Source of the DNA: Treponema peruense
Lineage (GTDB): Bacteria > Spirochaetota > Spirochaetia > Treponematales > Treponemataceae
Direction: 5' to 3'
Assembly: GCF_016117655.1 (NCBI RefSeq)
Contig: NZ_CP064936.1
Location: forward strand, 1 to 64,000
DNA length: 64,000 bases
Shown here: piece after piece, positions 49,081-57,555 of the stretch
Numbering within the stretch: position 1 is the first letter of the stretch
Layout of the letters: every line of letters starts with the position of its first letter
The notes under the pieces: model-generated
What the model was told of the DNA's origin: nothing
Database searches by the model: none
Seen by the model: only the letters and a program-made list of their open reading frames with translations
Program-made: the position numbers and the translations under genes

Positions 49081-49348
49081 TTTCCAGACTGAAAATTCAT
49101 TTAAAATAAAAAAAGCACCTGTAGTTAAACAGATGCTTTCTCTTATGTGGGCCATACGTCACTTCGTTCCGTTTGCCGAGAGGAAAAGATTAACATATGC
49201 GCTTTCGCGCATGGCGTCATCTAGGACTTGCCTTCCGTTCGCAGACGTCCTGTCTGCTCACTACAGGCCGGCTTCATTCGCTGACGGCGACATCGTGTCG
49301 CCTTTTCGCGGCACCTGCCGCGCGCTCATTGCGCTTCAAGTCCTAGTC
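49081..49348 (-). repeat. Tandem unit 2 derived from tRNA 3' end plus terminator (268 bp)
   Basis: Same length and arrangement as unit 1, with scattered base changes (for example in the GCGCTTTCGCGC hairpin). CTAGGACTTG is at 49221-49230 and its inverse at 49337-49346. Confidence 0.8.
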
Positions 49349-49500
49349 TTTCCAGACTGAAAATTCATTTAAAATAAAAAAAGCACCTGTAGTTAAACAG
49401 ATGCTTTTTTTGATGTGGGCCATCTAGGACTTGACCTCCGGCCCGCTCCCTGCCGATTGCTCCCACTTGGTCGCAACCAGCAGGGCTTCAAGTCCTAGTT
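49349..49500 (-). repeat. Tandem unit 3 derived from tRNA 3' end plus terminator (152 bp)
   Basis: This unit is shorter. It keeps the terminator and an uninterrupted GGGCCATCTAGGACTTG, the tRNA 3' end on the plus strand. A different 55-base centre follows, and then CAAGTCCTAG at 49489-49498. Confidence 0.8.
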
Positions 49501-49528
49501 TTTCCAAAGTAAAAATTCATTTAAAACT

Positions 49529-49561
49529 AAAAAAGCACCCGTTTACTAACAGATGCTTTTT
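49529..49561 (-). terminator. Intrinsic terminator of tRNA(CAT)
   Basis: On the minus strand AAAAAGCATCTGTT pairs with AACGGGTGCTTTTTT around AGTA (G-U pairs allowed). Copies of the same hairpin are found in the three truncated units to the left. Confidence 0.85.
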
Positions 49562-49568
49562 CTTGATG

Positions 49569-49642
49569 TGGGCCATCTAGGACTTGAACCTAGGACCAAA
49601 GGATTATGAGTCCTCTGCTCTAACCGACTGAGCTAATGGCCC
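49569..49642 (-). tRNA. tRNA with CAT anticodon (probably Ile2, lysidine type; Met possible)
   Basis: The 74-base minus-strand sequence starts GGGCCATTAGCTCAGTCGG and forms a cloverleaf. The acceptor stem is GGGCCAT/ATGGCCC with discriminator A, the anticodon stem is GAGGA/TCCTT with loop CTCATAA (anticodon CAT), and the T arm is CTAGG-TTCAAGT-CCTAG. The GACTCATAATC-CTTTGGTCC context resembles isoleucine tRNAs whose C34 becomes lysidine, rather than elongator Met. CCA is not encoded. Its 3' end is the unit repeated to the left. Confidence 0.9.
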
Positions 49643-49655
49643 GTTTGTATTGGAT

Positions 49656-49685
49656 ATTATATAATATTCTTAACAGGGTGGTCAA
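49656..49685 (-). promoter_or_regulatory. Promoter of tRNA(CAT)
   Basis: On the minus strand TTGACC (49680-49685) and TATAAT (49656-49661) are 18 bases apart, with the tRNA starting 13 bases further on. Confidence 0.7.
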
Positions 49686-49738
49686 GGGGTGGGGTGGAAC
49701 TGGGCACATTTCCTTTCAATAATTTTTTTTAAATTTAC

Positions 49739-49782
49739 TTGACATTTAGAAAATATAATATTATATTTCGTATAATATTATA
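49739..49782 (+). promoter_or_regulatory. padR promoter with twin palindromic operators
   Basis: TTGACA (49739-49744) and TATATT (49762-49767) are 17 bases apart. The perfect palindrome TATAATATTATA occurs at 49754-49765 and 49771-49782, covering the -10 region and the transcription start. This suggests autorepression by the PadR protein encoded next. Confidence 0.7.
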
Positions 49783-49798
49783 TAAGAGAGGTGCAACA

Positions 49799-50119
49799 AT
49801 GACGTTCAGTATGGGCGCTTCGCTTTTGGACGCTGTTGTTCTGTCCGTTGTACAAAAGGAGGGTGCGGATGGTTCTTACGGCTATAAAATTACGCAGGAC
49901 GTGCGCTCTGTAATGGATGTTTCTGAAAGTACGCTTTACCCGGTTTTAAGGCGGCTTCAGAAAGATGAGTGTCTTGAAACCTATGACCAGGCTTTTCAGG
50001 GACGAAACAGACGCTACTATAAAATAACAGTCGGCGGTGCAATGCTGCTGGACAATTACAGGCGGGAATGGGCTGAATACAAAACCAAAGTAGACCACAT
50101 TCTTATGGGAACAGAATAA
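49799..50119 (+). CDS. PadR-family transcriptional regulator
   Basis: This is a 106-residue winged-helix regulator. It has LLDAVVLSVVQKEGADGSYG, KITQDVRSVMDVSESTLYPV, LRRLQKDECLE and RRYYKITVGGAMLLD. ATG 49799 follows AGAGAGGTG; the upstream in-frame codons cover the operator and promoter and are not used. It heads an operon with a HAAS/DUF4097 protein and a PspC protein, a common trio for envelope-stress-like control. Confidence 0.92.
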   Translation: MTFSMGASLLDAVVLSVVQKEGADGSYGYKITQDVRSVMDVSESTLYPVLRRLQKDECLETYDQAFQGRNRRYYKITVGGAMLLDNYRREWAEYKTKVDHILMGTE

Positions 50120-50136
50120 TTTTTACAGGGGAGTAT

Positions 50137-51081
50137 ATGAACAAAGAAGAGTATCTTAAACAGTTGGAAAACTGCATCATGGCTTTGCCTGCCGCTGAAC
50201 AGAAAGAGGCGCTCGATTATTACAGAAGCTTTTTTGACGAAGCCGAAGATGATCAGAAAGCAATTGATGAACTTGGTTCGCCCGAAAAGTTGGCGGAATC
50301 GATTAAAGAAAAGTTTGCGTGCGTTCCCGAAAAAAAAGAGAATGCAAAGAAAAGCGAAGGAAAATCAGACGAAGGTTTTTTTGGTTCTGGCGCGGAACAT
50401 GGCTCTGGGGAATGTGAGCGCGTATTCTATTCGTTTGAGACAGCTTCAGTAAAATCAGTAACGGCATCACTTAGTGCAGCAGACATACGCTTTATTGGCG
50501 GAACAAAATTCAGCCTTGAAGCACGCGGCGTTGATTCTTCGGCAGTGGACTGTTCTCTTGGCGGTGACGGAAATTTAAGAATTGAATGTAAGCCAAGCAT
50601 AAGCGGACGTTTCTGGAATCACAGCAGAAGTGTTGCAACAAAACCGCGTGTACTGATTACAATTCCGTATGGGGCAGTGCTGGACTCATTCAAGCTTAGG
50701 CTTGGTGCTGCAAATCTTATTGGACGCGATGTTGAATTCAGTTGCGGTATGTTTTATATAGATGTTGGTTGTGCAAACGCAGCGTTGGGTTCAATAGAAG
50801 CAAAGCGTGCAGACATCCGCTGTGGAATGGGTAATGCCGAAATTTCAGGTAGGCTCGGTGAACTCTGCAATATTGACTGCGGAATGGGAAATGTTAAACT
50901 TGTACTTAAAGGCGATCCTAAAAAGGTTTCAATTGATTCAAAAGTCGGGCTTGGTTCAATCAAATTCAACGGACAAAGAAAAGCCGGTGTTATGAAAGAT
51001 TTTGCTCAGGTTAGACTGGACAATCATTTTTCGGTAAACTGTGGAATGGGAAACGTTGACATTAATGTGAGGGAAATATAA
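50137..51081 (+). CDS. HAAS (DUF1700) domain plus DUF4097 protein
   Basis: The N-terminal 65 residues form the HAAS domain (MNKEEYLKQLENCIMALPAA, DELGSPEKLAESI), usually partnered with PadR regulators. After a charged linker, residues about 105-314 form a repetitive beta-rich DUF4097-like region with repeated CGMGN and IDCGMGNV units. In many relatives a membrane helix separates the two parts; none is obvious here, so the protein may be cytoplasmic. It is coupled to the PspC gene (TAATG). Confidence 0.85.
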   Translation: MNKEEYLKQLENCIMALPAAEQKEALDYYRSFFDEAEDDQKAIDELGSPEKLAESIKEKFACVPEKKENAKKSEGKSDEGFFGSGAEHGSGECERVFYSFETASVKSVTASLSAADIRFIGGTKFSLEARGVDSSAVDCSLGGDGNLRIECKPSISGRFWNHSRSVATKPRVLITIPYGAVLDSFKLRLGAANLIGRDVEFSCGMFYIDVGCANAALGSIEAKRADIRCGMGNAEISGRLGELCNIDCGMGNVKLVLKGDPKKVSIDSKVGLGSIKFNGQRKAGVMKDFAQVRLDNHFSVNCGMGNVDINVREI

Positions 51082-51395
51082 TGAAAAACAACAAAAAACT
51101 TTGTAAATCAAGAAACAGAATGTTGTTCGGTGTTTGCGGCGGTGTGGCGGAATATTTGGGAATTGATCCTACGGTAGTAAGATTTATAGTTGCTTTGGTG
51201 ACACTTTTTACAGGGTTTTTTCCATGCGTGTTTGTTTATATTGTTGCAGCATTGATTATGCCGGAATACTCTCTTGACGACATTGATATTGACAGCCTTA
51301 AGAGGGCAAATGTTGATGAGCGTGAGGAGTTTGAACAGCGTACAAAAACTGAGTCAAATGATGATTTTGACAGTTATTTTGAGAAAAAGAAATAA
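51081..51395 (+). CDS. PspC-domain membrane protein
   Basis: This 104-residue protein starts KKLCKSRNRMLFGVCGGVAE and YLGIDPTVVRFIVALV, the PspC signature. One or two membrane helices follow (LVTLFTGFFPCVFVYIVAAL), then an acidic tail (DDIDIDSLKRANVDEREEFE). PspC proteins respond to membrane stress. It shares one base with the preceding stop. Confidence 0.9.
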   Translation: MKNNKKLCKSRNRMLFGVCGGVAEYLGIDPTVVRFIVALVTLFTGFFPCVFVYIVAALIMPEYSLDDIDIDSLKRANVDEREEFEQRTKTESNDDFDSYFEKKK

Positions 51396-51410
51396 CAATA
51401 CGAATGTATT

Positions 51411-51461
51411 TTACCGAACGTTAGTTAGCGGAACTTAGCGATTATAACTATCGTTCGGTAA
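51411..51461. repeat. Inverted repeat ACCGAACGTTAGTTA
   Basis: TTACCGAACGTTAGTTA (51411-51427) pairs with TAACTATCGTTCGGTAA (51445-51461), 16 of 17 complementary, with a 17-base loop, just after pspC. It is not followed by a T tract. Confidence 0.7.
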
Positions 51462-51485
51462 TTAATGGCCGATAGTTAAATTAAA

Positions 51486-51537
51486 CAAAACGACCGTTCG
51501 TTAGGCAAAAGGCGTTTGTTAACGAACGGTCGTTTTG
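51486..51537. repeat. Perfect 17-bp inverted repeat with AACGAACGGTCGTT
   Basis: CAAAACGACCGTTCGTT (51486-51502) and AACGAACGGTCGTTTTG (51521-51537) are perfect complements around an 18-base loop. The stem contains the short motif that recurs inside genes and at the IS256 target. It may act as a terminator or as a protein-binding hairpin. Confidence 0.75.
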
Positions 51538-51540
51538 TCT

Positions 51541-52110
51541 AGAAGAAGGTTTGTGTGGAAAGGCACGGCAGGTGTAAATAAGTGACTGCGAATGTAAAAA
51601 TGCTCCCAGTCGCCCGGTGAAGTCCAAAACCGGGCCATAAGGCCCTTGATGTGATTTTTGCAATGAAACTATAGTATGTCGCTTCGCGACAGCAAAAAAT
51701 CAAATCATTTCGTCCTTCCCCGTGCTCCTTCGCGCATTTTAACTTTTGCTAACAGCAGTCTTTTTTTGAAGATGTGCCTTTCCACACAGACATTGTGTTT
51801 ACCAAACGTTTGTAAATAAGTGGCAGCGAATGTAAAAATGCTCCCAGTCAGCCGGTGAAGTCCAAAACCGGGCCATAAGGCCCTTGATGTGATTTTTGCA
51901 ATGAAACTATAGTATGTCGCTTCGCGACAGCAAAAAATCAAATCATTTCGTCCTTCCTCGTGCTCCTTCGCGCATTTTAACTTTTGCTAACAGTAGTCTT
52001 TTTTTTTGAAGATGTGCCTTTCCACACAGACATTGTGTTTACCAAACGTTTGTAAATAAGTGACTGCGAATGTAAAAATGCTCCCAGTCAGCCGCGGAAA
52101 TTGAAAAAAA
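51541..52110 (+). repeat. Dispersed ~300-bp repeat, two forward copies and a truncated third in tandem
   Basis: TGTAAATAAGTG occurs at 51573, 51811 and 52051 (periods 238 and 240). The first two units carry GTAAAAATGCTCCCAGTC, AAACCGGGCCATAAGGCCC, the core TATGTCGCTTCGCGACA and TGCTCCTTCGCGCATTTTA. The third stops after CCGCGGAAATTGAAAAAAAG at the SNF2 gene. The first two are almost identical, so this array is recent. Remaining sequence to 52149 is AT-rich. Confidence 0.85.
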
Positions 52111-52149
52111 GCCATTATTGTTCTTTGTTATGATGACGTTTTTTTTCAT

Positions 52150-55100
52150 TTGGAATATAATCTGCATGTGGAAAATTTTAATTCAGATTTGGGTGACTGG
52201 AAAAGTCGTTTTAGTGAAAAAGTACTTAATTCAGGAAAAGCATATTATGATGGCGGTAAGGTGAACGTTATTCACAATACCTACGATGAATGTTACGCAA
52301 ATGTTGCCGGAACTTACATGTACCGCGTGGTGCTGCGAAGAATCGGGCCGGGAAACTGGGTGTCTACCTGTACATGTCCTTACAATCTTCCGTGTAAACA
52401 TGCCGCTGCCGTTTTTTTTGCAAGGGAACGGCTTATGACTTTTTTTGAAGAAGAGACACCTGCACAAAAAAATATCCGCGATTTTTTGGGTTCGGCATAT
52501 TACAGTCAGAAAAACAAAATTGATACTTTTGAAGAAATAGAAGAAGAAAAAGATTTGCCTTCAGAAGAAGAAGTTTACCCTTTTGAAAACTTTATTACAA
52601 AGGCAGACGGCTACCACTATTTTGACATGGAAGTTATGACGCAGCATCTTTCGTTTACAAAAAGAAATGTGGATGCTGCAAAAAAGCTTATTGAAAATAA
52701 ACAAATAATTTTGGAAACCGTTACGACCCAGTTTGATCAGGGAAGTGCAGAAGCGCATATTCAGGTTGGGGCACATTTTTATCCTGTAAGAGTTGAATTT
52801 TCCAACGAAGAAATTTCTGAGATTGAATGCAAGTGTCCTGAATGCAAACAGTATGTCGCGCGCTGGCACATGCATTACAATATGGTAATTCCGTGTAAAT
52901 GTACAACTGCTCTTCTGATGCTTGCGGGTGAACGTTTAAGAAAAGAAAATCCCGGTGACGAAACAGACAGTTCCGCTTTGGAATTGATGGATATGATTCA
53001 AAAGCAGAATAATGTTCCGGCTGCAGAAGAAAGTGTAGAAAAAAAAGAAGTGTATAGTTTTGTTCCTTATCTTGAATATGACAATGATATTCTTTACGCG
53101 TCTTTTAAAATCGGAAGTTCACGCATGTATATTCTTAGAAAACTTTCTGAGTTTTTTGAAAGTGTGCAGAGCGGCGTTTCTTTTGCGCTTGGAAAGAATG
53201 TAAACTTTGACATAAAGAATGCTGAATTTGATGAGCTGTCACAGAAATATTTTGACTTTGCAAAAAAAATTGTACTTGATGAAAAATCAAAAATGGACAT
53301 GATGGATTCAACTTATGTTGAACTGGGCTATGAAAAAATCAAGGGACGCTTTGTTCTTTTTGGAAAACGCCTTGATGATTTTTTTGATATTTCTTTTGGT
53401 TCCAAAGTTTATTTTACGGCAAAAAACAGACGCGGCAGTGAAACGGTAGAGATTGCGCTTGAAGAAAGAATGCCCAGGCTTGAAGCACAGGCTGATGTAA
53501 TCAAAAATGATTTTTCTGGAGAACTTGAACGCATTGGTGTTAGAGGCCAACTTCCTGAATTTATTTACGGTGCTTCTACTAAATATTTTATAGATGAAAA
53601 TCCGTATACGCTGTGCAGGGTTAACGCAGAAGACAATAAAAAAATTTCGGTGCTTGAAAAACTTGCCGAGTCAAACAGGTGCTGGGGTTTTGGAATAGGG
53701 CGCAAAAATTTTACACACTTTATGAACCACGTTCTTCCGTGGCTGCGGGACTTTGTAAATGTAGATGAAAGCGAGCTCGAAGTAGTGCAGAAAGTTCTTC
53801 CGCCTCCTGCAAAAATGAAATTCTTTTTGGACAAAGACGGCCCCGAAGTTTTTTGTGATGCGAAAATTTATTACGGTGACGATGAGTATAAAATAACAGA
53901 TGCATTTTTTCATTTGCCTGTAAAAGACTTTCGCGATAAGCAGACAGAAGCAAACGCGTTTTCTCTTCTGCAGAAATATTTTGACCAGAGCAACTCTGAA
54001 CGGCAGATTCTTTTTACAAATGATGAAGAAAAAATTTTTGATTTATTGAATCGGGGCCTTTCAGAACTTAAGTCTTTGGGCGACGTTATGATGTCTGAAT
54101 CTTTTTCTTCCCAGAAAATACGTCAGAAGATTAAGCTTGCGACAGGTGTTTCCCTTAAAAGCGGTCTGCTTGATTTTTCTGTTTCTTCTTCTGAACTTAA
54201 CCAGGAAGAACTTTATGAAATTCTTTCGGGAATGAAAAAAAAGAAAAAGTACATTCGGTTAACGAACGGAGATTTTGTAAATACCGGCGATGAAAATATT
54301 CAGCGTCTTAAAGAAATTACAGATACACTCGATATTACGCAAAAAGAATTTCTTCGCGGAAAAATTAAAATTCCTGCTTACCGTGCACTTTATCTTGACG
54401 GCATGCTTGAGTCAAATGAAAATATGTACACCGAGCGCGACAAGAATTTTAAGAATCTGATTAAGGAATTCAAAACTGTTGACGAGTCTGATTTTGAAAT
54501 TTCGCCTGAACTGCGTTCAACAATGCGCGAGTATCAGGTTTACGGACATAAGTGGCTGCGTACAATAGGGGCATATAACTTTGGCGGAATTCTTGCCGAT
54601 GATATGGGACTGGGAAAAACGCTCCAGACTATTTCGGTTTTGCTTGCAGAAAAAGAAAACGGCCAAAGCGGAACATCTCTTATAATTTGCCCTTCATCGC
54701 TTTTGTTCAACTGGATAAATGAGTTTTCAAAGTTTGCGCCAGGCATGAAAGTCGCTGCAGTTTTTGGTACTGTACCGGAGCGCGCAAAAATTATTTCTTC
54801 GTACAAAGATTTTGACGTGCTTGTTACTTCATACGATTTGCTTAAGCGCGACGTTGCTGAATATGAGGATAAGGAGTTTTTCTACGCGGTAATTGACGAG
54901 GCTCAGTTTATAAAAAATCATTCCACCGCAAATTCAAAGTCGGTAAAAACGATTACGGCTGTTCACAAAATTGCGCTTACTGGAACGCCGATTGAAAACA
55001 GGCTTTCTGAACTGTGGAGCATTTTTGATTTTCTTATGCCGGGCTTTTTGTACAAGTATGAAACGTTCAGAAAAAATTATGAAGCGCCTATTGTCAAAAA

Positions 55101-55905
55101 CCAGGATGTCGATGTTACTGAAAATCTTCGCAAGATGGTTTCGCCATTTATTCTGCGCAGACTCAAGAGTGATGTGCTTAAGGATCTTCCCGAAAAAATT
55201 GAAGAAGTTCGTCTTGCACAGTTTGGTGACGAACAGAAAAAACTTTATGATGCACAGGCACTTAAACTCAAGAAAACAATAATGTCGCAGAAGGGCGATG
55301 ATTTTGCAAAGAACAAAATTCAGATTCTGGCAGAAATTACTCGCCTCAGGCAAATCTGCTGCGACCCGTCGCTTTTGTTTGAAAACTATATCGGTGAGTC
55401 GGCCAAGCGTGAGGCCTGCGTTGAACTTATTCAGAGTGCAATTGAAGGCAATCACAAAATACTTGTATTCTCGCAGTTTACTTCTATGCTGGAACTGCTG
55501 CAGGCCGATCTTAAGGCAAACGGCATTTCGTTTTATACAATCACCGGTTCTACTGAAAAAAAGAAGCGCGTAGAAATGGTAAAGCAGTTTAACGAAGATG
55601 ACACGCAGGTATTTTTGATTTCGCTTAAGGCGGGTGGAACAGGACTGAACCTTACAGGCGCTGATGTTGTAATTCATTACGATCCGTGGTGGAACCTGGC
55701 GGTGCAGAATCAGGCTACTGACAGGGCGCACAGAATTGGCCAGACTAAATCTGTTTCTGTCTTTAAGCTGATTGCCGCCGGCACTATTGAAGAAAAGATT
55801 ATTGAACTTCAGAACAAGAAGAGCGAACTTGCCGATGAGATACTTTCCGGCGAAGGAGCAAATATTATGTCCATGACAAAGGACGATCTTCTGGCTCTAA
55901 TCTAA
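52150..55905 (+). CDS. SNF2-family ATPase with N-terminal SWIM zinc finger
   Basis: This is a DNA translocase-type ATPase of about 1250 residues. A SWIM domain lies near residues 50-90 (STCTCPYNLPCKHAAAVFFA), and a second Cys-rich block near 228-260 (CKCPECKQYVARWHMHYN). The helicase core starts near 795: DDMGLGKTLQTISVLLAEKE, SLLFNWINEF, VIDEAQFIKNHS (DEAQ), LTGTPIENRLSELWS, VFSQFTSMLELL, LISLKAGGTGLNLTGADVVI and DRAHRIGQTKSV. The start is uncertain: TTG 52150 and GTG 52168 are candidates, with TATAAT at 52155. It overlaps the convergent amylase remnant by nine bases. Confidence 0.92.
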   Translation: MEYNLHVENFNSDLGDWKSRFSEKVLNSGKAYYDGGKVNVIHNTYDECYANVAGTYMYRVVLRRIGPGNWVSTCTCPYNLPCKHAAAVFFARERLMTFFEEETPAQKNIRDFLGSAYYSQKNKIDTFEEIEEEKDLPSEEEVYPFENFITKADGYHYFDMEVMTQHLSFTKRNVDAAKKLIENKQIILETVTTQFDQGSAEAHIQVGAHFYPVRVEFSNEEISEIECKCPECKQYVARWHMHYNMVIPCKCTTALLMLAGERLRKENPGDETDSSALELMDMIQKQNNVPAAEESVEKKEVYSFVPYLEYDNDILYASFKIGSSRMYILRKLSEFFESVQSGVSFALGKNVNFDIKNAEFDELSQKYFDFAKKIVLDEKSKMDMMDSTYVELGYEKIKGRFVLFGKRLDDFFDISFGSKVYFTAKNRRGSETVEIALEERMPRLEAQADVIKNDFSGELERIGVRGQLPEFIYGASTKYFIDENPYTLCRVNAEDNKKISVLEKLAESNRCWGFGIGRKNFTHFMNHVLPWLRDFVNVDESELEVVQKVLPPPAKMKFFLDKDGPEVFCDAKIYYGDDEYKITDAFFHLPVKDFRDKQTEANAFSLLQKYFDQSNSERQILFTNDEEKIFDLLNRGLSELKSLGDVMMSESFSSQKIRQKIKLATGVSLKSGLLDFSVSSSELNQEELYEILSGMKKKKKYIRLTNGDFVNTGDENIQRLKEITDTLDITQKEFLRGKIKIPAYRALYLDGMLESNENMYTERDKNFKNLIKEFKTVDESDFEISPELRSTMREYQVYGHKWLRTIGAYNFGGILADDMGLGKTLQTISVLLAEKENGQSGTSLIICPSSLLFNWINEFSKFAPGMKVAAVFGTVPERAKIISSYKDFDVLVTSYDLLKRDVAEYEDKEFFYAVIDEAQFIKNHSTANSKSVKTITAVHKIALTGTPIENRLSELWSIFDFLMPGFLYKYETFRKNYEAPIVKNQDVDVTENLRKMVSPFILRRLKSDVLKDLPEKIEEVRLAQFGDEQKKLYDAQALKLKKTIMSQKGDDFAKNKIQILAEITRLRQICCDPSLLFENYIGESAKREACVELIQSAIEGNHKILVFSQFTSMLELLQADLKANGISFYTITGSTEKKKRVEMVKQFNEDDTQVFLISLKAGGTGLNLTGADVVIHYDPWWNLAVQNQATDRAHRIGQTKSVSVFKLIAAGTIEEKIIELQNKKSELADEILSGEGANIMSMTKDDLLALI

Positions 55906-56165
55906 AAGTACAAATTCTGCGGAATAGGGCGGACACAAACTATCGGTCGTTTGTCCAGTGAGTAAATCGGTGCCTTTGAAGCTGTATTCCACATAGTTTT
56001 CGCTTTTGTTTATGATAAAACCTACCGACCGTTCGTTTTTTAACACTTTTTTACCTATAAAATACTCTGAAGTGCTTTTTTCGGTTACCAGGTCTCCTTT
56101 CCACATAGCAGGATAGTTCGAACGAACGTTCATTAGTTTGCTTGTATATTCTACTAACGACCGTT
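55897..56165 (-). pseudogene. C-terminal part of the alpha-amylase gene, cut off by IS256
   Basis: The minus-strand frame encodes RSLVEYTSKLMNVRSNYPAM then WKGDLVTEKS, FIGKKVLKNERSVGFIINKS and the end of a glycosidase C-terminal beta domain. It joins in sense to the N-terminal fragment at 57554: removing the IS and one copy of the 9-bp duplication gives TENERSLVEY in frame. It would need its own start to be expressed; none is convincing. Confidence 0.88.
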
Positions 56166-57555
56166 GAGTTATTGTCAATTGTTGTGGATTGAAAAAAAGT
56201 GTCTTTTCATCAGGCAGCCTTCATTTGTTCACCGTCCACAAAAATTATATTTTTGGCGACAAGTTCAAGTTGTTTAAATCCCCTGAGCCGTCGCCAGTTT
56301 TTCTCTGCCTGAAGACAAAGCTTGAAAGCCATTGCAACAGAAGCAGCGGAAGAGCCGTTTCCTTTTGTTGACTTGTGGCGCAACCTGACTGTTGCAAATG
56401 TCGATTCAATCGGATTCGACGTTCTAATGTGAGCCCAATGTTCCGCCGGATAATCATAAAAGCGGAACAAATCCTCCTTGTCTTTTTCAAGACATTCCGT
56501 TGCCTTCGGATATTTTTTTCCGAAAGTTTCTATAAATAAGTCGTAGGCTTTCAAGGCGTTTGCACGTTTGTCTGCCTGCCACATATCCCGAATCATTTTT
56601 GTGGCCTGAGTCTGCACACAGTCAGGCAATTTGTCCAGAATGTTCATGGACTTGTGGAACCAGCATCTCTGAATTTTTAGCTGGCCCCAGATTTCATCAA
56701 CTGCATTTTGAAACCCAAGCGCTCCGTCGCAGACTGCCAATTTTGGTGCTTTTGTCAGTCCGCGGAATTTCAAATCAAGCAAAACTCCACGCCAACTTTC
56801 CGTTGACTCGCGAATTCCGGCCTGTACAGCCACAAGTTCTTTTTTGCCTTCAACAGTTACGCCAATTATTACCAGAAGGCAGGTCTTTTCACCGTCAAGC
56901 CGGGACTTTACGTAAATTCCGTCTGCCCAAACATAAACGTATTCCTTTCCGGAAAGATCTCGTTTGCGCCATTCGTCATATTCAGCCTGCCATTTTACAG
57001 TAAGCTTTGTTATGACTGACGGACTCAGGCCCTTTGCTTCTTTACCAAGAACATCATGGAGCATGGCTGAAAACTTGTTTGAAGAAATTCCTGCAAGGTA
57101 GGCAGCGGAAAGTATTGCTTCTACTGTCGGAGTTTTTCTTGCAAACGGAGGAAGGACTTTGCTTACAAAGCGATCCTTTTCTTCAAGTGCACGGTCATCA
57201 ACTCTGGGAAGCCTGACTGTAACGTAACCGTTTGTAGTAAGAATTGTCCGTTCTTTGTGAAAGCCGTTTCTTACTACAAGTTTGTTTCCGGTTTTGTCTA
57301 CGATAGAAGAAGTTTTATTAAGAAAACGCTGAACTTCATCCTCGTAAAGACTTTCAATTACTTCACGTGCTCTTGCGCGGATTGCTTTTTCAAGCAAATC
57401 AATCGTTGGACTATTGGAATTTTCTTCAATTTCCAGTATTCTTTTCATAAGAGGTCTCCTTCGGTGTTTATTTTTTTTTCCAAAGAAAACTATACCTTAG
57501 ACAGACCTCTTTTTCTATGCCTTCTCAGGCAATCCACAACTTTTGATTATAACTC
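56166..57555 (-). mobile_element. IS256-family insertion sequence (1390 bp) with 9-bp target duplication
   Basis: The element is bounded by imperfect 26-bp inverted ends, both beginning GAGTTAT and sharing GTTGTGGATTG (22 of 26 positions match). It is flanked by the direct repeat ACGACCGTT at 56157-56165 and 57556-57564. It carries one full-length transposase gene. The intact ends, duplication and uninterrupted transposase point to a recent insertion. It splits the alpha-amylase gene. Confidence 0.93.
56210..57448 (-). CDS. IS256/Mutator-family transposase
   Basis: This 412-residue DDE transposase has an N-terminal DNA-binding part (SPTIDLLEKAIRARAREVIE), FLNKTSSIVDKTGNKLVVRN, VWADGIYVKSRLDGEKTCLL with the first Asp, LAVCDGALGFQNAVDEIWGQ with the second and the CWFHKSMNILDKLP signature. 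The catalytic Glu lies in the C-terminal SNPIESTFATVRLRHKSTKG. A ribosome binding site (GGAGA) precedes ATG 57448. The frame is intact, so the element may be active. Confidence 0.95.
   Translation of the reverse strand: MKRILEIEENSNSPTIDLLEKAIRARAREVIESLYEDEVQRFLNKTSSIVDKTGNKLVVRNGFHKERTILTTNGYVTVRLPRVDDRALEEKDRFVSKVLPPFARKTPTVEAILSAAYLAGISSNKFSAMLHDVLGKEAKGLSPSVITKLTVKWQAEYDEWRKRDLSGKEYVYVWADGIYVKSRLDGEKTCLLVIIGVTVEGKKELVAVQAGIRESTESWRGVLLDLKFRGLTKAPKLAVCDGALGFQNAVDEIWGQLKIQRCWFHKSMNILDKLPDCVQTQATKMIRDMWQADKRANALKAYDLFIETFGKKYPKATECLEKDKEDLFRFYDYPAEHWAHIRTSNPIESTFATVRLRHKSTKGNGSSAASVAMAFKLCLQAEKNWRRLRGFKQLELVAKNIIFVDGEQMKAA

Noticed and set aside
48802-49360. Two similar plus-strand open frames (96 and 75 codons) in the tRNA-derived tandem units
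   Set aside because: They exist only because the repeat units are similar; they read through tRNA and terminator sequence and lack ribosome binding sites.
51705-51941. Recurring peptide REATYxSFxAKITSRALWPGF in open frames at 29145, 31244, 39576 and 51705
   Set aside because: It is the translation of the dispersed repeat core. Starts differ, frames break in other copies and substitutions follow hairpin pairing, so it is not a protein family.
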